From contig CM042015.1 of assembly GCA_023525715.1 (NCBI GenBank), positions 89,700,250 to 89,764,249 of the forward strand: DNA of 64,000 nucleotides. The letters run 5' to 3'. Source of the stretch: Cichorium intybus. Its lineage: Eukaryota; Streptophyta; Magnoliopsida; Asterales; Asteraceae. The notes under the pieces are model-generated. The model was given only the letters and a program-made list of their open reading frames with translations, did not search any database and had not been told where the DNA came from. Below are positions 46,603 through 57,824 of this stretch, in pieces (positions within the stretch are counted from its first letter, which is position 1; each line of letters starts with the position of its first letter). A program made the translations under genes and the position numbers.

Positions 46603-47028
46603 TATCAAACCTTACCCCAAGTCAGTAATTGAAGCAGAATATAAAATGAACTATTAAATAATCAATTGATGCACAATTAACTTGGGAGACTTACGAAGTT
46701 TGAACGAATCGCATGAACTTCTTGTTGAAGATTCCGTTTTGGTTTTCATTGTCCTACATTTTAAACGCAACTGACATTACTGACCTTAAACTAACAGTAA
46801 TAACACATATCAAACCTTACCCCAAGTCAGTAATTGAAGCAGAATATAAAATGAACTATTAAATAATCAATTGATGCACAATTAACTTGGGAGACTTATG
46901 AAGTTTGAACGAATCGCATGAACTTCTTGTTGAAGATTCCGTTTTAGGTTTTCGTTTTGGTTTTCATTGTCCTACATTTTAAACGCAACTGACATTACTG
47001 ACCTTAAACTAACAGTAATAACACATAT
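46603..47028. repeat. tandem duplication of about 205 bp
   Basis: The segment starting TATCAAACCTTACCCC at 46603 is repeated from 46808. It runs through AACAGTAATAACACATAT in both. The second copy carries about 15 extra bases (TTTTAGGTTTTCG) and otherwise differs at one or two bases. Non-coding. Confidence 0.88.
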
Positions 47029-47106
47029 AAATATTACTCCGTACACTCTATTTGTAATATCTCCTTAGTAATCGTAGTTATAGTGCACCTACACTGTCCG
47101 AGTCTT

Positions 47107-47272
47107 ATTTAATGACAAAAGCCAAAGGGCTTCTAGCCCAGCGGCATCAGGTGTTGCCCTCCCTACTTGAGGTCGAGGGTTCAAGTTTCGTTAGAGACAT
47201 ATGTGGTATTAAGGTGTAATTTAGAAATAGGAGTAGATTAGTTTGCTGTTCTAAAAAAATTTAATGACAAAA
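47107..47272 (+). mobile_element. tRNA-derived SINE with 14-bp target duplication
   Basis: The body is 47121-47258. It contains a Pol III A box (TAGCCCAGCGGC at about 47134) and a B box (GGGTTCAAGTTTC at about 47178), spaced as in tRNA genes. A tRNA-unrelated tail follows and ends in a short A run. It is flanked by a perfect 14-bp direct repeat ATTTAATGACAAAA (47107-47120 and 47259-47272). SINEs are copied by LINE machinery and encode nothing. The intact boxes and perfect duplication suggest a fairly recent insertion. Confidence 0.9.
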
Positions 47273-48223
47273 ATGGATGGAATTGATAAAAAAAATTGAT
47301 GTTCTTGAGTTTTTTTACGGAAGAAAGTGGAAAGAAGATAAGTGAAGATGATGGATAATCATCTCTCCCAACTTTCCTTCCGATTTGGAAGGATATAGAG
47401 ATAAATGAAGTAGCTAGTAAAAATAAGGTTTGACCATAAATTTTCTTTGTTTTTCTTTCCACTCATAAACACATAAACGTTTCATTTCATTTTGATTTTC
47501 TTCAAACTCGGAAACACGAAAATATAACTTTATTTTCCTTTTCCTTCTCTTCTTTTTTTCTCATTTTCTTCTCTTGTTTTCTTTCTTTGCTAAGACTCGG
47601 GAACTAAGCGTATGCTTAAAGTAATTGCTATTCCATGTTATCCAACTTTTGCATTTTTTATTAAATTAAGTTTAAATAAAATCAAACATTTCATTAATTT
47701 AAAATATGAATTTACATAAACAGGAAATTAAAATGACATTTAGCAAATGCCTTGGACCGTAACATGTAACGATGCATTTGCACAACTCCTCAAGGCTTTC
47801 CTGCGAGATGTGCTCAGATATTTGGAAATCTTCATCCTATGAATTTTATAAGTAACCGTTTGCTGATTGACGAACTGCAACTGCACATTTCTGTATCCGA
47901 CTAAAACCTTTACACCTCTAATGTCGGGCCTAAAGAGGGTGGTGTACCCCCAGCCCGCAGGGTGCGGTGTACCCACAGCGCTAGTCAGTGGCGAATCTAA
48001 AATAAAAAACAAAGTGGTTCCTAGTCCCTAATTAAATGAAGTCGATAAAAATGAAAGAATCAACAATACTTATACGTAGTAGCGGGTCGGGTCGTATACC
48101 TCAAAATATTTCTTATAATTAGTATTGTTAATTTTATAAACAAAAATCAGACAAGACCAGTGGAACGAGTAAATTTACAAAAAAGAGATGAAAATAATTC
48201 ACATACATGAATTCAAAGTGTCA
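47273..48223. other. intergenic, right side near the F-box 3' end
   Basis: No gene was confirmed. A minus-strand frame at 48012-47740 (GWGYTTLFRPDIRGVKVLVG) is 90 residues long but has no family I recognise. The rest is AT- and pyrimidine-rich (TTTTCTTCTC runs at 47520-47590). Confidence 0.35.
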
Positions 48224-49480
48224 TCAATCAATTAGCCTCATCAACTTTAGGACCATGGTCAAGCAAGTACACCTCTCATGCTCGCGTGAATCACTACGAG
48301 AGTTTAAAGGTGGATTAACATCAGGAAACTTGACATTTGATGGAAAAATGAAATCATTTGCTTCCAAACGAGACACAACCTACCAACACAGAAGACAAAT
48401 GCTTATCAAAGGACAATCAATAAAATATTGCTAAAGCTAAAGGTAATTATCATATGATTATTACAAAGACAAATTGTGAAAGCACAAAATTTTTACCTCA
48501 AAACATGAATCCCCAAGTTTAAGCTCCTTTACATGGCGAAGATTTAGTATAAATTCTTTAAGCATCTCTTCTTCCACTTCTTTAGGTATTGTTTCATAAC
48601 GATCGACAAGTGCATAATTTAAATTAGCTTCTACTAAAGAAGACACATTTACCAATAAAAGTTTCCACAACATCAAATCGGCTTCGATTGTTAGTGAGAA
48701 AATATTAGGAGCATTGATTTTGATAACATTGATCATGAGATCATCATCAACTTCATCATCATCATCATCATCAGGAATTATGTATCCAGAGAACACAAAG
48801 TTCTTAAGGCTCTCTGAAGTAATATCAATCCGTCTATAACCATAGCATTCACCCAACACCAAAGTTTCCAATAGAGGGCTACCGGATAATATATTTTCGA
48901 TCAAGTTTTCATTTAAATTCGCAAAACAAATAAACAAACTCCTAAGGTTTTTCCAATTAATCGCCCCACTTGGATTAAATATGCACCCCGTTAATGTCAG
49001 ATCAGTAAAACATGAACAGATGAAAAAGTTTTGATCTAACAAAAACTCAGCTGTATTTCTCATATTCCACAAGTTGATATCAAGCTCTTCAACGTTACAA
49101 CTTATAGCATAACGAATCCAATTGTTTACTTGCGATGTAAATCGAGAGTCATAACTGGTACACACTACAAACTTTTTTATCTTCAATTGACGACATTGAT
49201 TTAGGGTTTTGTCGACGGATGGAACGAAACCAGACTCGTGACGTATATAATCATTGAAACAGAGAGAATGAACCGAAGTCCATAGATATTTCCATCGTTT
49301 GGAGAGTGTACCTGTTCTAATGGCGCCTTTTGTGGAGGGTAAACGAGACAGAATTTCAATAAGTAAGCAATCAGGCAACGCACTGATCCGATCCTCTTCC
49401 CCTTCCTCCGCAATTCTTTGAGATATTATCCTTTTTGGGGCAATTTTATGTTGATTTTGTCCTTCTACCACCGTTTCCAT
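48224..49480 (-). CDS. F-box/LRR protein, copy 4 (two exons)
   Basis: Exons 49480..48497 and 48379..48224 give 379 residues. The intron has donor GAG|GTAAAA and acceptor TTGGTAG, phase 0. The start ATG at 49480 reads METVVEGQNQHKIAPK. The F-box lies at residues 29-67 (EDRISALPDCLLIEILSRLP, TLSKRWKYLW), followed by LRR cues (LTLTGC, WKNLRSLF, GSPLLETLVLGE). A run of six aspartates around the GYIIPDDDDDD segment is coded by an ATC microsatellite at 48748-48772. Exon 2 reads VVSRLEANDFIFPSNVKF and has a long tail ending KLMRLID. That tail is shared with copy 5 but lies in a different frame from the homologous tail beyond copy 6. Predicted SCF substrate adaptor, target unknown. Confidence 0.85.
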
Positions 49481-51921
49481 GGCAGCAATAGCAAGCCGGA
49501 AATGGTGAATAAAGCTTTGGTTTCACCCCTAAACTTTGGAAAACTACAATTCGTTCCCTATAAAAATGAGAAATATTCCAATATTCAAATCAATTTTTAA
49601 TGTTTATTTATTAGCCAAGACAACACAAAGAACAACAAGGAAAACAACATTTTCTTTATCAAATGAAAGAGCGATCAACACAATAATGCAAATAAAAAAA
49701 GTTTGTCGCATTACTCACTATATATACATAGAATATGAGTAAGTTTACTTTGGTTCTAGTGGTTTACAGATATATTGAAAGCTCAGTAACTTTTAATTGT
49801 ATCAAATTATACACTAAAGTTTCAAAACCACCCATAAATGCTAGTTAATTGCTCCCCAAAGGTATTGGTACTATTTATCTACTCCCTCACTCTTTTTTCT
49901 TCGATGGAGAAAGTGAGAAACCATTTACATATAAAAATAGTAAAAAACGACAGGATAAGATAATCATTCATGTTCAAAAATGGTGTTTTCAATGTGGCAA
50001 GTTCGAATCAGTGACACAATGACACCATAAAAATGATGTCCATCATCTTTATGATAAGTGTTGGTAACTATGGTATTTTGGTATACTGATAAATCCTGAC
50101 ACCATTTTAATTATCTGAACCTTTTATTTTTATTTTTGTTTTTGTTTTCCTTCACGGAAGGTGTGCCCTCTTTCCCAAGAAAAAAAAAGGATTAGACAAT
50201 ATGTTGTAAATATATGTGGAGCCCAAGAGTGTCTTTTAAAAAGAGCCCTTGTGCAGAGAGGGGAGACTCTAACATATATACACACACACTTATAAGACCG
50301 TGTCGCACCAATGTGGGATACACTAACATATATGATATAAAGACCTTTATGTGTAGTAGACAATTAGATTTAGATGTTGACAATGAGGTTGCAACGGATG
50401 AAAAGGAAGTTGACCAAAACTGGTTCTACTACAAAGTGGCTTTTGGAGTGGGTTTGAGTGTTTGACCATGATGATGGTCATGACATTGAGAAGGAGATGG
50501 TCAATATGACTTGAATTTTTTGGACTAGATTGTGATTTTGGTAGTCAATGTTATGAACCAGAAGAGGTTGCTAAAGTTGTTAGTCAAGTTGATAATGGGG
50601 CAGACAGTGAAGTGGATGATGGTACCGATACTCGTAGTGATTTCTTGATGGATGATGACAATTTGGTTGATGATGCAGATGTTTATATTGTAGTTAACAA
50701 AATGTTTGGGAAATAACAGAAGGAGCTGATAAATAGGGGTATGATGATCTTCAAGTTTTAGACAATGATATACTTGAAGAGGCTCGTTTTGAGCCAGAAA
50801 CTATGAAAGGGATGTTCTATACAACATAGTGACTAGATACATGGAAAGAAATGTACAATGTGAAGATTGATCTAATTAAATAGTTAATGGTAGAGCAATG
50901 TTCCCATTAATACATGTATTAACAAATGTCACCTACATCTCAAGAATGCAAATCAATCATCATTATCCCATGAAAAAAAACAATATGAAGAATCACTCAT
51001 AATATGATTTGATGTTTTTGTGTGTATTAGTACTTACGGTTGTGTTTTAAGTGTAATTTAATAGCAAAAAATGAGTTTTTGGTGGTTTAATGGAGTTCTA
51101 ACCTTGATTTGAAAAAACACTCATGGATTATTGGATCAAGAATTTGAGCATGTTAATAAGGTTTTAATATGGTTTGCAGTTAACTTGTATCATCATTAAT
51201 GCAAATCATACGTGCAAACCCAATCTAGTGATCATCATTGAGTTTTTAAAGCCTTAAAAGAAAGTTTATGGGATGATCTATGTAATCCACGATTTTATTA
51301 AGTTAATGATGATATACGAATGTTATTGCATGGTTAAATAGAGTTTTAGTCCTATTTCAAATATTAAAAGTCATGGGAACTAGTTTTGGAAGTATTAGAA
51401 TCGGTTTAAGTAAAATAGGATGTTGTTTTGGGGAGTTTTTCACGTTTTAGTGCATTTATTCACATTTAAATCGATCTATTCACCATTTGACTCGACCGTG
51501 TTAAGTCTGTAATTCACTAGGAAGTTTATAAGGAATATAAACTCGTGCATGCATCATGACTTCATAATCCAAAACACGAAAAATGTATATATAACCATAC
51601 CACTTAGGTTGCCTTTGTTACACAGACAGGACTAAACGGGATGTGACCGGACGGAAATGGACAACCTTTGTATGGCTATTTTGATGATGAGAAAGAGGGC
51701 ATTCATGTTTTTTACACAAACAATATATTGAGAGCGAGTCCATGTTTCCATATTGTCCCACCTTTTTGGGTGGGACAAAAAATTGAAAATTTTGCCCCAT
51801 TAACATGGGTGTTGGAGTGGATGGGGGAGGGGGTTATCTTCGATATATATGTTGGCCAAGACAACGGGGCCTTATATAATTTACAATAACTAAAATGCAT
51901 AAACATGAGTTCAAAGTGTCA
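49481..51921. other. intergenic between F-box copies 4 and 5
   Basis: Promoter-side flank of copy 4 (49481-49740), then sequence without a confirmed gene. Bases 50341-50465 hold a small receptor-like tail (separate entry). Bases 50530-50830 have an acidic coding texture (for example SEVDDGTDTRSDFLMDDDN) broken by stops, a little like the N-terminal part of a MULE-type transposase, but this is not secure. The part 51600-51900 is unassigned. Confidence 0.35.
50341..50465 (+). pseudogene. relic of a receptor-like protein C-terminus
   Basis: The frame reads LDLDVDNEVATDEKEVDQNW then FYYKVAFGVGLSV and a stop. The pattern EVDQNWFYYKVAFGVG resembles the juxtamembrane and start of the transmembrane segment of plant LRR receptor-like proteins. 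Nothing upstream encodes LRRs, and the membrane segment is cut short. A short relic; alternatives cannot be excluded. Confidence 0.45.
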
Positions 51922-53144
51922 TCAATCAATTAACCTCATCACCTTTAGGACCACGGTCAAGCAAGTACACCTCTCATGCTCGCGTGAATCATTATGAGAG
52001 TTTAAAGGTGGAGTAACATCAGGAAACTTGACATTTGATGGAAAAATGAAACCTTTTGCTTCCAATCGAGATACAACCTACCAACACAACAATATGAGTG
52101 AGAAGACGAATACAAACACCCTCTAAGAATTTTTTTTGACTTCGGTTAAGTATACTTGAAACAAGCTTATCAAAGGAGAGTCAATAAAGTACCACTAAAG
52201 GTAATGATCATATGAATTTTGAAGTAAAAGGGGAAAAAGAAAACCTTAATACAGAAAACCCCAATTTTAAGCTCCTTGACATGGCGAAGGTTTAGTATAA
52301 ATCCTTTAAGCATCTCTTCTTCTTCCTCTTTAGGCATTGTCTCACAGTTTCTATAATCTAAGTTAGCTTCAACTAAAGAAGACACATTGACCAACAAAAC
52401 CTTCCACAACAACAATTCATCTTGAATTGTAAGTGATAAAATATTAGGAGCATTGATTTCAATGATATCGGCTTCAAAGTCATCATTAGGAACCATGTAT
52501 CCATAGAACACCAAGTTTTTAATGCTCTTTGAAGTAATATCGAGCCGCCTGTAACCATAGCAATTATCCAATTTCAAAGTTTCCAATAGAGGACTCCCGG
52601 ATAATATATTTTCAATCAAAACTTCATCAAAAGTCCCATAGGAAATACATAAGCTCTTAAGATTTTTCCAACTAATCGCCCCAATTGGAATAAACATGCA
52701 GCCTTCTAATGTCAGCTTAGTAAAACATGAACTGATGAAAAAATTTTGATCTACCAGAAACTCAGCTTCGAATTCGCTGCACTCTAACTTTAAATAAAGC
52801 TCTTCAACGTTACATTTTATAGCATAACGAATCCAATTGTTGACTTGCGATTCATATTGAATATCATAACTGGTATTCACTTGGAATTTCTTGAGCTTCA
52901 ATTGGCGACATTGAGTTAGGGTTTTGTCGACAAATGAAAAGAAATCGGAGCCCCTAGGTGTATAATCGTTAAAATAGAGAGAAGGAACCGAAGTCCAAAG
53001 ATGTTTCCATCGTTTTGAGAGTGTACCTGTTCTAATGGCGCCTTTTGTGGAGGGTAAGCGAGAGAGGATTTCAAGAAGTAAGCAATCTGGCAACGCACTG
53101 ATTCGATCTTCTCCTCCCTTCCTCCACATGTTTTGAAATTTCAT
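51922..53144 (-). CDS. F-box/LRR protein, copy 5 (two exons)
   Basis: Exons 53144..52245 and 52077..51922 give 351 residues. The donor is AAG|GTTTTC (less usual than the family GTAAAA), the acceptor TTGGTAG, phase 0. The ATG at 53144 gives a short N-terminus (MKFQNMWRKGG), with the F-box at residues 12-50. LRR cues follow (LTLEGC, WKNLKSLC, GSPLLETLKLDN, NVSSLVEANLDY). Exon 2 (VVSRLEAKGFIFPSNVKF, tail ending VLKVMRLID) closely matches copy 4. Copies 4 and 5 form the most similar pair in the cluster by eye. Predicted SCF adaptor; splicing at the atypical donor is the main uncertainty. Confidence 0.8.
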
Positions 53145-54477
53145 GGAGCTAGTTTATTTTGCCATTCTTTCTGACGTTGTTTCCTTGGCCGGCAACAGAG
53201 CTTTCAATGCTTTCCACATGAACTCGAGTAGGCGTTACGATATACAATTATAGGATTTTCCTTTGTTAAGTGAATTTTACCTCTCCCCTAAATTATGAAA
53301 ATTTACAACTCAGTCCCTATAGAACTGGGATTTTATTTAGAATAAGTTACAGTTTTGGTCCCTGTGGTTTACACAAAATTTTAATTTGAGTCCATGTTTT
53401 GAAAATTTTGCAAATCTGTCGTTATGGTATCTGAGTATTGCAGATTTCGTCCCTGTGGTTTCCAAATCATGCAGTTTTGGTCCCTTTGTCTATATGAAAA
53501 GACTACACTACCCTTTATATTTTTTCCCTTTTCTTTTTTACTGATTTGTTTATTTTAAGATTTAAAAAACAAAAAAGCTTGATCTTGAACCTTATCTTGG
53601 GTTATATTACTGATATCCCATAATCAAGATTTATTTTTATAAAAAATAAATTTAGAATGATTTGTGATTGTTTGGCTCAATCCGTGAAGGTAATTCAAAC
53701 CAACCTTTAAGTCTTTCAGGGTTTGCTTTAAGAGCTCCACATGGGTTCAATTGCATCTCTTGTAATGTCTGTCACCATCAATGATGGTGATAACGATGTC
53801 GACGATGATGTGAGAAAGAGAGATGAAGTTGTGAGGGAAATGAGTTTCTTGAATGTGTGTGTGAGGGAGAAACGGTGTAGGAGTTGGGTGGGGTGGGTGG
53901 GTTTTTTTTTTTAATTTTCTTTATTATTAAAAAATAAAAATCAGTAAAAAGAAAAAAATGACATGGTATTAAAACTAAACTAAAATGATGATGTTAAAAT
54001 TAAATTCGATTACTGGCGTTAAGAATAATTTTGACATCCATCACCCAAGAACATGATGTTAAAATTAAACATGGTATTAAATTTTGTATGTTGGCATTCA
54101 AGAAGAAGGTATTAAAAATAAACTTGTAACATCATATTTTGTATGTTGGAGTTCTGATCATTAGTTTTTAAGTTTTTGTTAGTGTATGTTACTGACTTCT
54201 AATTTCCATGGTATTTGCTATTGATCAGTTCAGCACGCCACATCCGCTGTTTTCCGATTAAGTTTGTGGTCTCTTTGATAAGAATATTGTTTACAAAAAA
54301 CAATAATCAGAAAATGCTAAATTTAAAAATCTCATGGGGTAACAATATCTTTATATGCATTTCACACAAATTCAAAGTGTAATCAATCAATTAACCTCGA
54401 CACCTTCTGGACCATGGTCAACCAACACATCCCAATCTCCACTTTCAACTGAATCACTCCAGTGGATGATTACCATA
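53145..54477. other. intergenic between F-box copies 5 and 6
   Basis: The 5' flank of copy 5 is followed by the dispersed repeat at 53338-53580 and then AT-rich sequence. Bases about 54370-54477 are similar to the exon 2 tails of copies 4 and 5 and lie just beyond the stop of copy 6. No independent gene is seen. Confidence 0.45.
53338..53580. repeat. dispersed repeat of 'GGTCCCTGTGGTTT' type, copy 2
   Basis: The phrases TTACAGTTTTGGTCCCTG, TTGCAAATCTGTC, TCGTCCCTGTGGTTTCC and CATGCAGTTTTGGTCCC occur in the same order as at 10905-11130. Both copies lie upstream of an F-box copy. Probably a non-autonomous transposon; ends not fixed. Confidence 0.55.
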
Positions 54478-55628
54478 TTATAAAGATAAAGTAAGAACAT
54501 GAAGATTGATTTTTGATGGGAAAACGAAACCTTTTGCTTCCAAACGAGACACAACCTACCAACACAACAATACAAGTGAGAATACAACAAAAATGACTAA
54601 CCGAAAAGGATGTAATAAAGCTATGATTTTAACAGAGAAAAGAAAAGAAATTTTACCTCGGAACATAGAATCCCAATATTAAGCTCCTTGACATGGCAAA
54701 GCTTTTCTATAAGCCCTTTGAGCATCTCTTCTTTAAATGGTGAGTTGCCGTTTCTATAATCTAAGTTAGCATCGACTAAAGAAGACACATTTACCAACAA
54801 AAGATTCTGCAACAATAATATATCATAGATTGATAGTGATAAAATATTGGGAGCATTGATTTCGATGATATCGTTATCAAATAAATCATAAGGAACCATG
54901 TATCCAGATATCACCAACTTCTTAACGCTCTTTGAAGTTATATTGAGCAGCTTGTAACCATAGCAGAAATGCAATGCCAAAGTTTTCAATTGAGGACTTC
55001 CGGATAATATATTTTCAATCAAAATTTCATCTAATTTCGCATAGGAAATACACAAGCTCCTGAGATTTTTCCAGCTAATTGCCCCAACTGGATTAAACAC
55101 GGAGCCTTCTAATGTCAGGTTAGTAAACGATGAAGTGATGAAAAAAGATTGATCTATTAGAAACTCTGATTTGAATTCCATATTCCAGAATGTTAAATTA
55201 AGCTCTTCAACGTTACATCTTATAGCAAAACGAATCCAATTATTGAATTCCCATTCAAATTGAGTAACATAATTGGAATACACTACGAATTTCTTGAGCT
55301 TTGATTGGCGACATTGAGCAAGGGTTTTGTTAACGATCGAAACGAACTCATCAGTATCGTCGTTATGTTCGAAAATTAGAGTAGGAACCAATGTCCAAAG
55401 ACGTTCCCACCGTTTGGAGAGTGTACCTGTTCTAATGGCGCCTTTTGTAGAGGGTAGACGAGAGAGGATTTCGAGAAGCAAACAATCTGGCAACACACTG
55501 ATTCGATCTTCTTGCCCATCGTTCACCAATTCTTGAAACTCTATCTGATTTGGGGCAATTATAGGTTGAAATTGTCCTTCTTCCATCTTCTCCATGGCTG
55601 CAACAGGACCCTCGTTGCTTTCCTCCAT
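54478..55628 (-). CDS. F-box/LRR protein, copy 6 (two exons)
   Basis: Exons 55628..54657 and 54555..54478 give 349 residues. The donor is GAG|GTAAAA, the acceptor TTGGTAG, phase 0. The frame is open further upstream, but the ATG at 55628 (MEESNEGPVAAMEKMEEG) matches the family start context, so I choose it. The F-box is near residues 40-78 (EDRISVLPDCLLLEILSRLP). LRR cues follow (LTLEGS, WKNLRSLC, GSPQLKTLALH, NVSSLVDANLDY). Exon 2 starts VVSRLEAKGFVFPSK but ends early. The family-like tail continues in another frame to 54387 (HWSDSVESGDWDVLVDHGPE), so an indel seems to have truncated the C-terminus. Predicted SCF adaptor. Confidence 0.8.
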
Positions 55629-55791
55629 GAAACGCTGCAACACGTACGACTCGCACCAGTTGCAAGTTAAACAAATTGTGAAACAAAGTATCTCTTTAGT
55701 CCCTAAACTTTGAAAAAATACATTTCGGCCCCTAAAAGATAAGATAATGTAACGCTTTTTTTTTTCTGGTTTCAAATTTTTAGCGCGTTGT

Positions 55792-55793
55792 TA

Positions 55794-55835
<42 letters not shown>
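55792..55835. repeat. (AAT)n microsatellite
   Basis: A run of about 14 AAT units about 165 bp upstream of the copy 6 start codon. Confidence 0.95.
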
Positions 55836-55836
<1 letters not shown>

Positions 55837-57316
55837 TATACAAAAAATAGAATATTATATCAAGTGAGGGATCAAAAGAGTCAAGTATGGAAACTTTAAA
55901 TGTGAACCTTTTTGATTTAGGGACTAACTATGTCAAAACGGGCACGTTGAAGGGGAATTTTGCCAATTCTCAAGACTTGGCATTTACTTGGTCATAGGAG
56001 ATTTGATGCGGCCCAATGAATCTCCTAACTTCACGCACGACTTTGCACCTCGTCTAACCCTAGTTCGATCGCACAATCCAATATCGTTCTTTATCGTTCA
56101 ATTGAAACCGATAGAGGCAGTCGGACTGTTGCTGTTTGCGTGGTCCGGAAAGTGAGAAGGAGACCTGCAGCCGGAGAAGGTGAGGAGGTGGCCGGAGTTT
56201 GCTGCCGGAAGGGAAGAAGAGAAGCGACAGTGGGTTAGTGGTCGTTATCAGCTGCGCGGTAAGCTTCTTTTTGTTGCATTTGTTTTTGTTCTGTCCATAT
56301 CCTCAATCACCGTCACTAAGGCTGCCTGTTAACCACTGCTACACCAGCACTGGGCCGCCATGTATGGTGGCTATGGTTTGTGATTCTTTCCGGCCTTCGT
56401 CTTTCGGTTAAACACCGAATGCTATTGTCGTATTTTTTTGTTTAGTGTTTTTCTTGTACCGCCACCTTGAACCACCGCCGGCAGCCCATGGCCGCTGGCC
56501 GACCACCACACTACCGCCACCGGACTACCACCATGTGGAGGTTGTGTTGGGTTATTCGTTTCAGTTCCTTGGTCGGGGTGGGGCGAGATGAATTAACATC
56601 ATCGTTTTTACGAATTTTAAACCGTCGTTAGACCGCCGCCACAGCACCACCACGCAAGGGTGGCTGTGGTTGGCTGACTTTTTCAACCTTCGGTCATGAC
56701 TTAAGGCACGGTTAGTTAGATTTCAAACCGAAGCGCTAGTTTAAAAGTTACAAGTTTATGTAGAGTTATAATGTCGTTTTATTGACGTTAGTTTCAAGGC
56801 TTCTGAAACACTATTAATCTGACCTTATTTCATTAAATACTTAATAGTGGTTAACTCAAGTGAATGATCAAGAATAATAAACTTAAAGTACGATAAATAC
56901 TGTTAAAATTCGTAACAGCAAACGTCATTAGTCTTGCAGATTGTTTTACAGAAAATCTGGTTAGAATTGAGAAAAAACTCGTGAGACAAGAAGATGTCAT
57001 TTGGATTTTCGGTTCATAAGCTATGATCGAAACAGTGAACAGTTGTTCAAAATAGACTTCAAATGGAAACTCTATCTAAATGGGATTTAAGAACTCTTAT
57101 GCACTAAACCCTTAAAATACATTCTAAAATAGTCTAAATTATACTTAATAACATTAAAAACGTACTTACATTTTTGTCACTGACTGCAGCAAACGTAGAC
57201 ACACACATGCATATTTAAATCAATTTACATGTTTAGTCCCAGCGTGTTTTTGTTTTTTTTTTCAACATTGGTCCTAAAACGTTTTAACTCAAGAAAGGCA
57301 ACGTACTTACTTTTTT
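55836..57316. other. no recognisable gene; GC-rich CCACC-type segment
   Basis: Bases 56100-56720 contain repeated CCGCC/CCACCA and GGTGGC words and a short frame at 56199-56411 with no known domain. Bases 56720-57316 are AT-rich. It could be an old LTR or Helitron flank, but no ends were found. Near 57188 the phrase GCAGCAAACGTAGACACACA resembles the outer border of the palindrome at 57325. Confidence 0.3.
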
Positions 57317-57824
57317 GTCAGTGATTGCAACAAACATAGACACACACACACACACACACAAAGACAAACATACATATTTAAAGATACACACGAAAAATTA
57401 TAAAAAAATTGAAAGTACATTGCTATTTTTACACACGGGTGATGCTAATACTTCATATAGGTTAAGGTTCACATCCATTTGTAAGTACTATTCGTTGTCT
57501 GATATATAAACACACACAAACAGACACTGCCTAAATACACAACACACACACACACAAAGGGACCACAATTGCAAAAAAAAAAATTAAAAAATTAAAATTA
57601 TCAAAAGTAATATTCAAACTTGCAAATATAAATGATAAGGTGTCCGGATTCAATGTACCAAAGTAAAAAAGCTAGTGGGAAAACCTTAAGACAGTAGTCA
57701 AAATTGACAAACTTAAAAAAGGAAGAAAAAAATGTTATTTTGGAAGATAATAAAAATCATTTTTCGAGTTTCGGAATAAGAAGTTTTTTATCTGTATCGA
57801 TTGTTATTGAGAGAAGACTGTATT

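Noticed and set aside
47121..47258. A functional tRNA gene
   Set aside because: A and B boxes are present, but no cloverleaf acceptor stem was found and the 14-bp target duplication with A tail marks it as a SINE.
47740..48012. 90-residue minus frame (GWGYTTLFRPDIRG...)
   Set aside because: No family recognised, no gene structure around it, and a position just beyond the SINE in intergenic DNA. It may be chance.
55629..55775. N-terminal extension of F-box copy 6 upstream of 55628
   Set aside because: The frame is open, but the extension has no counterpart in other copies, and the family start context (ATGGAGGAAAGC...) lies at 55628.
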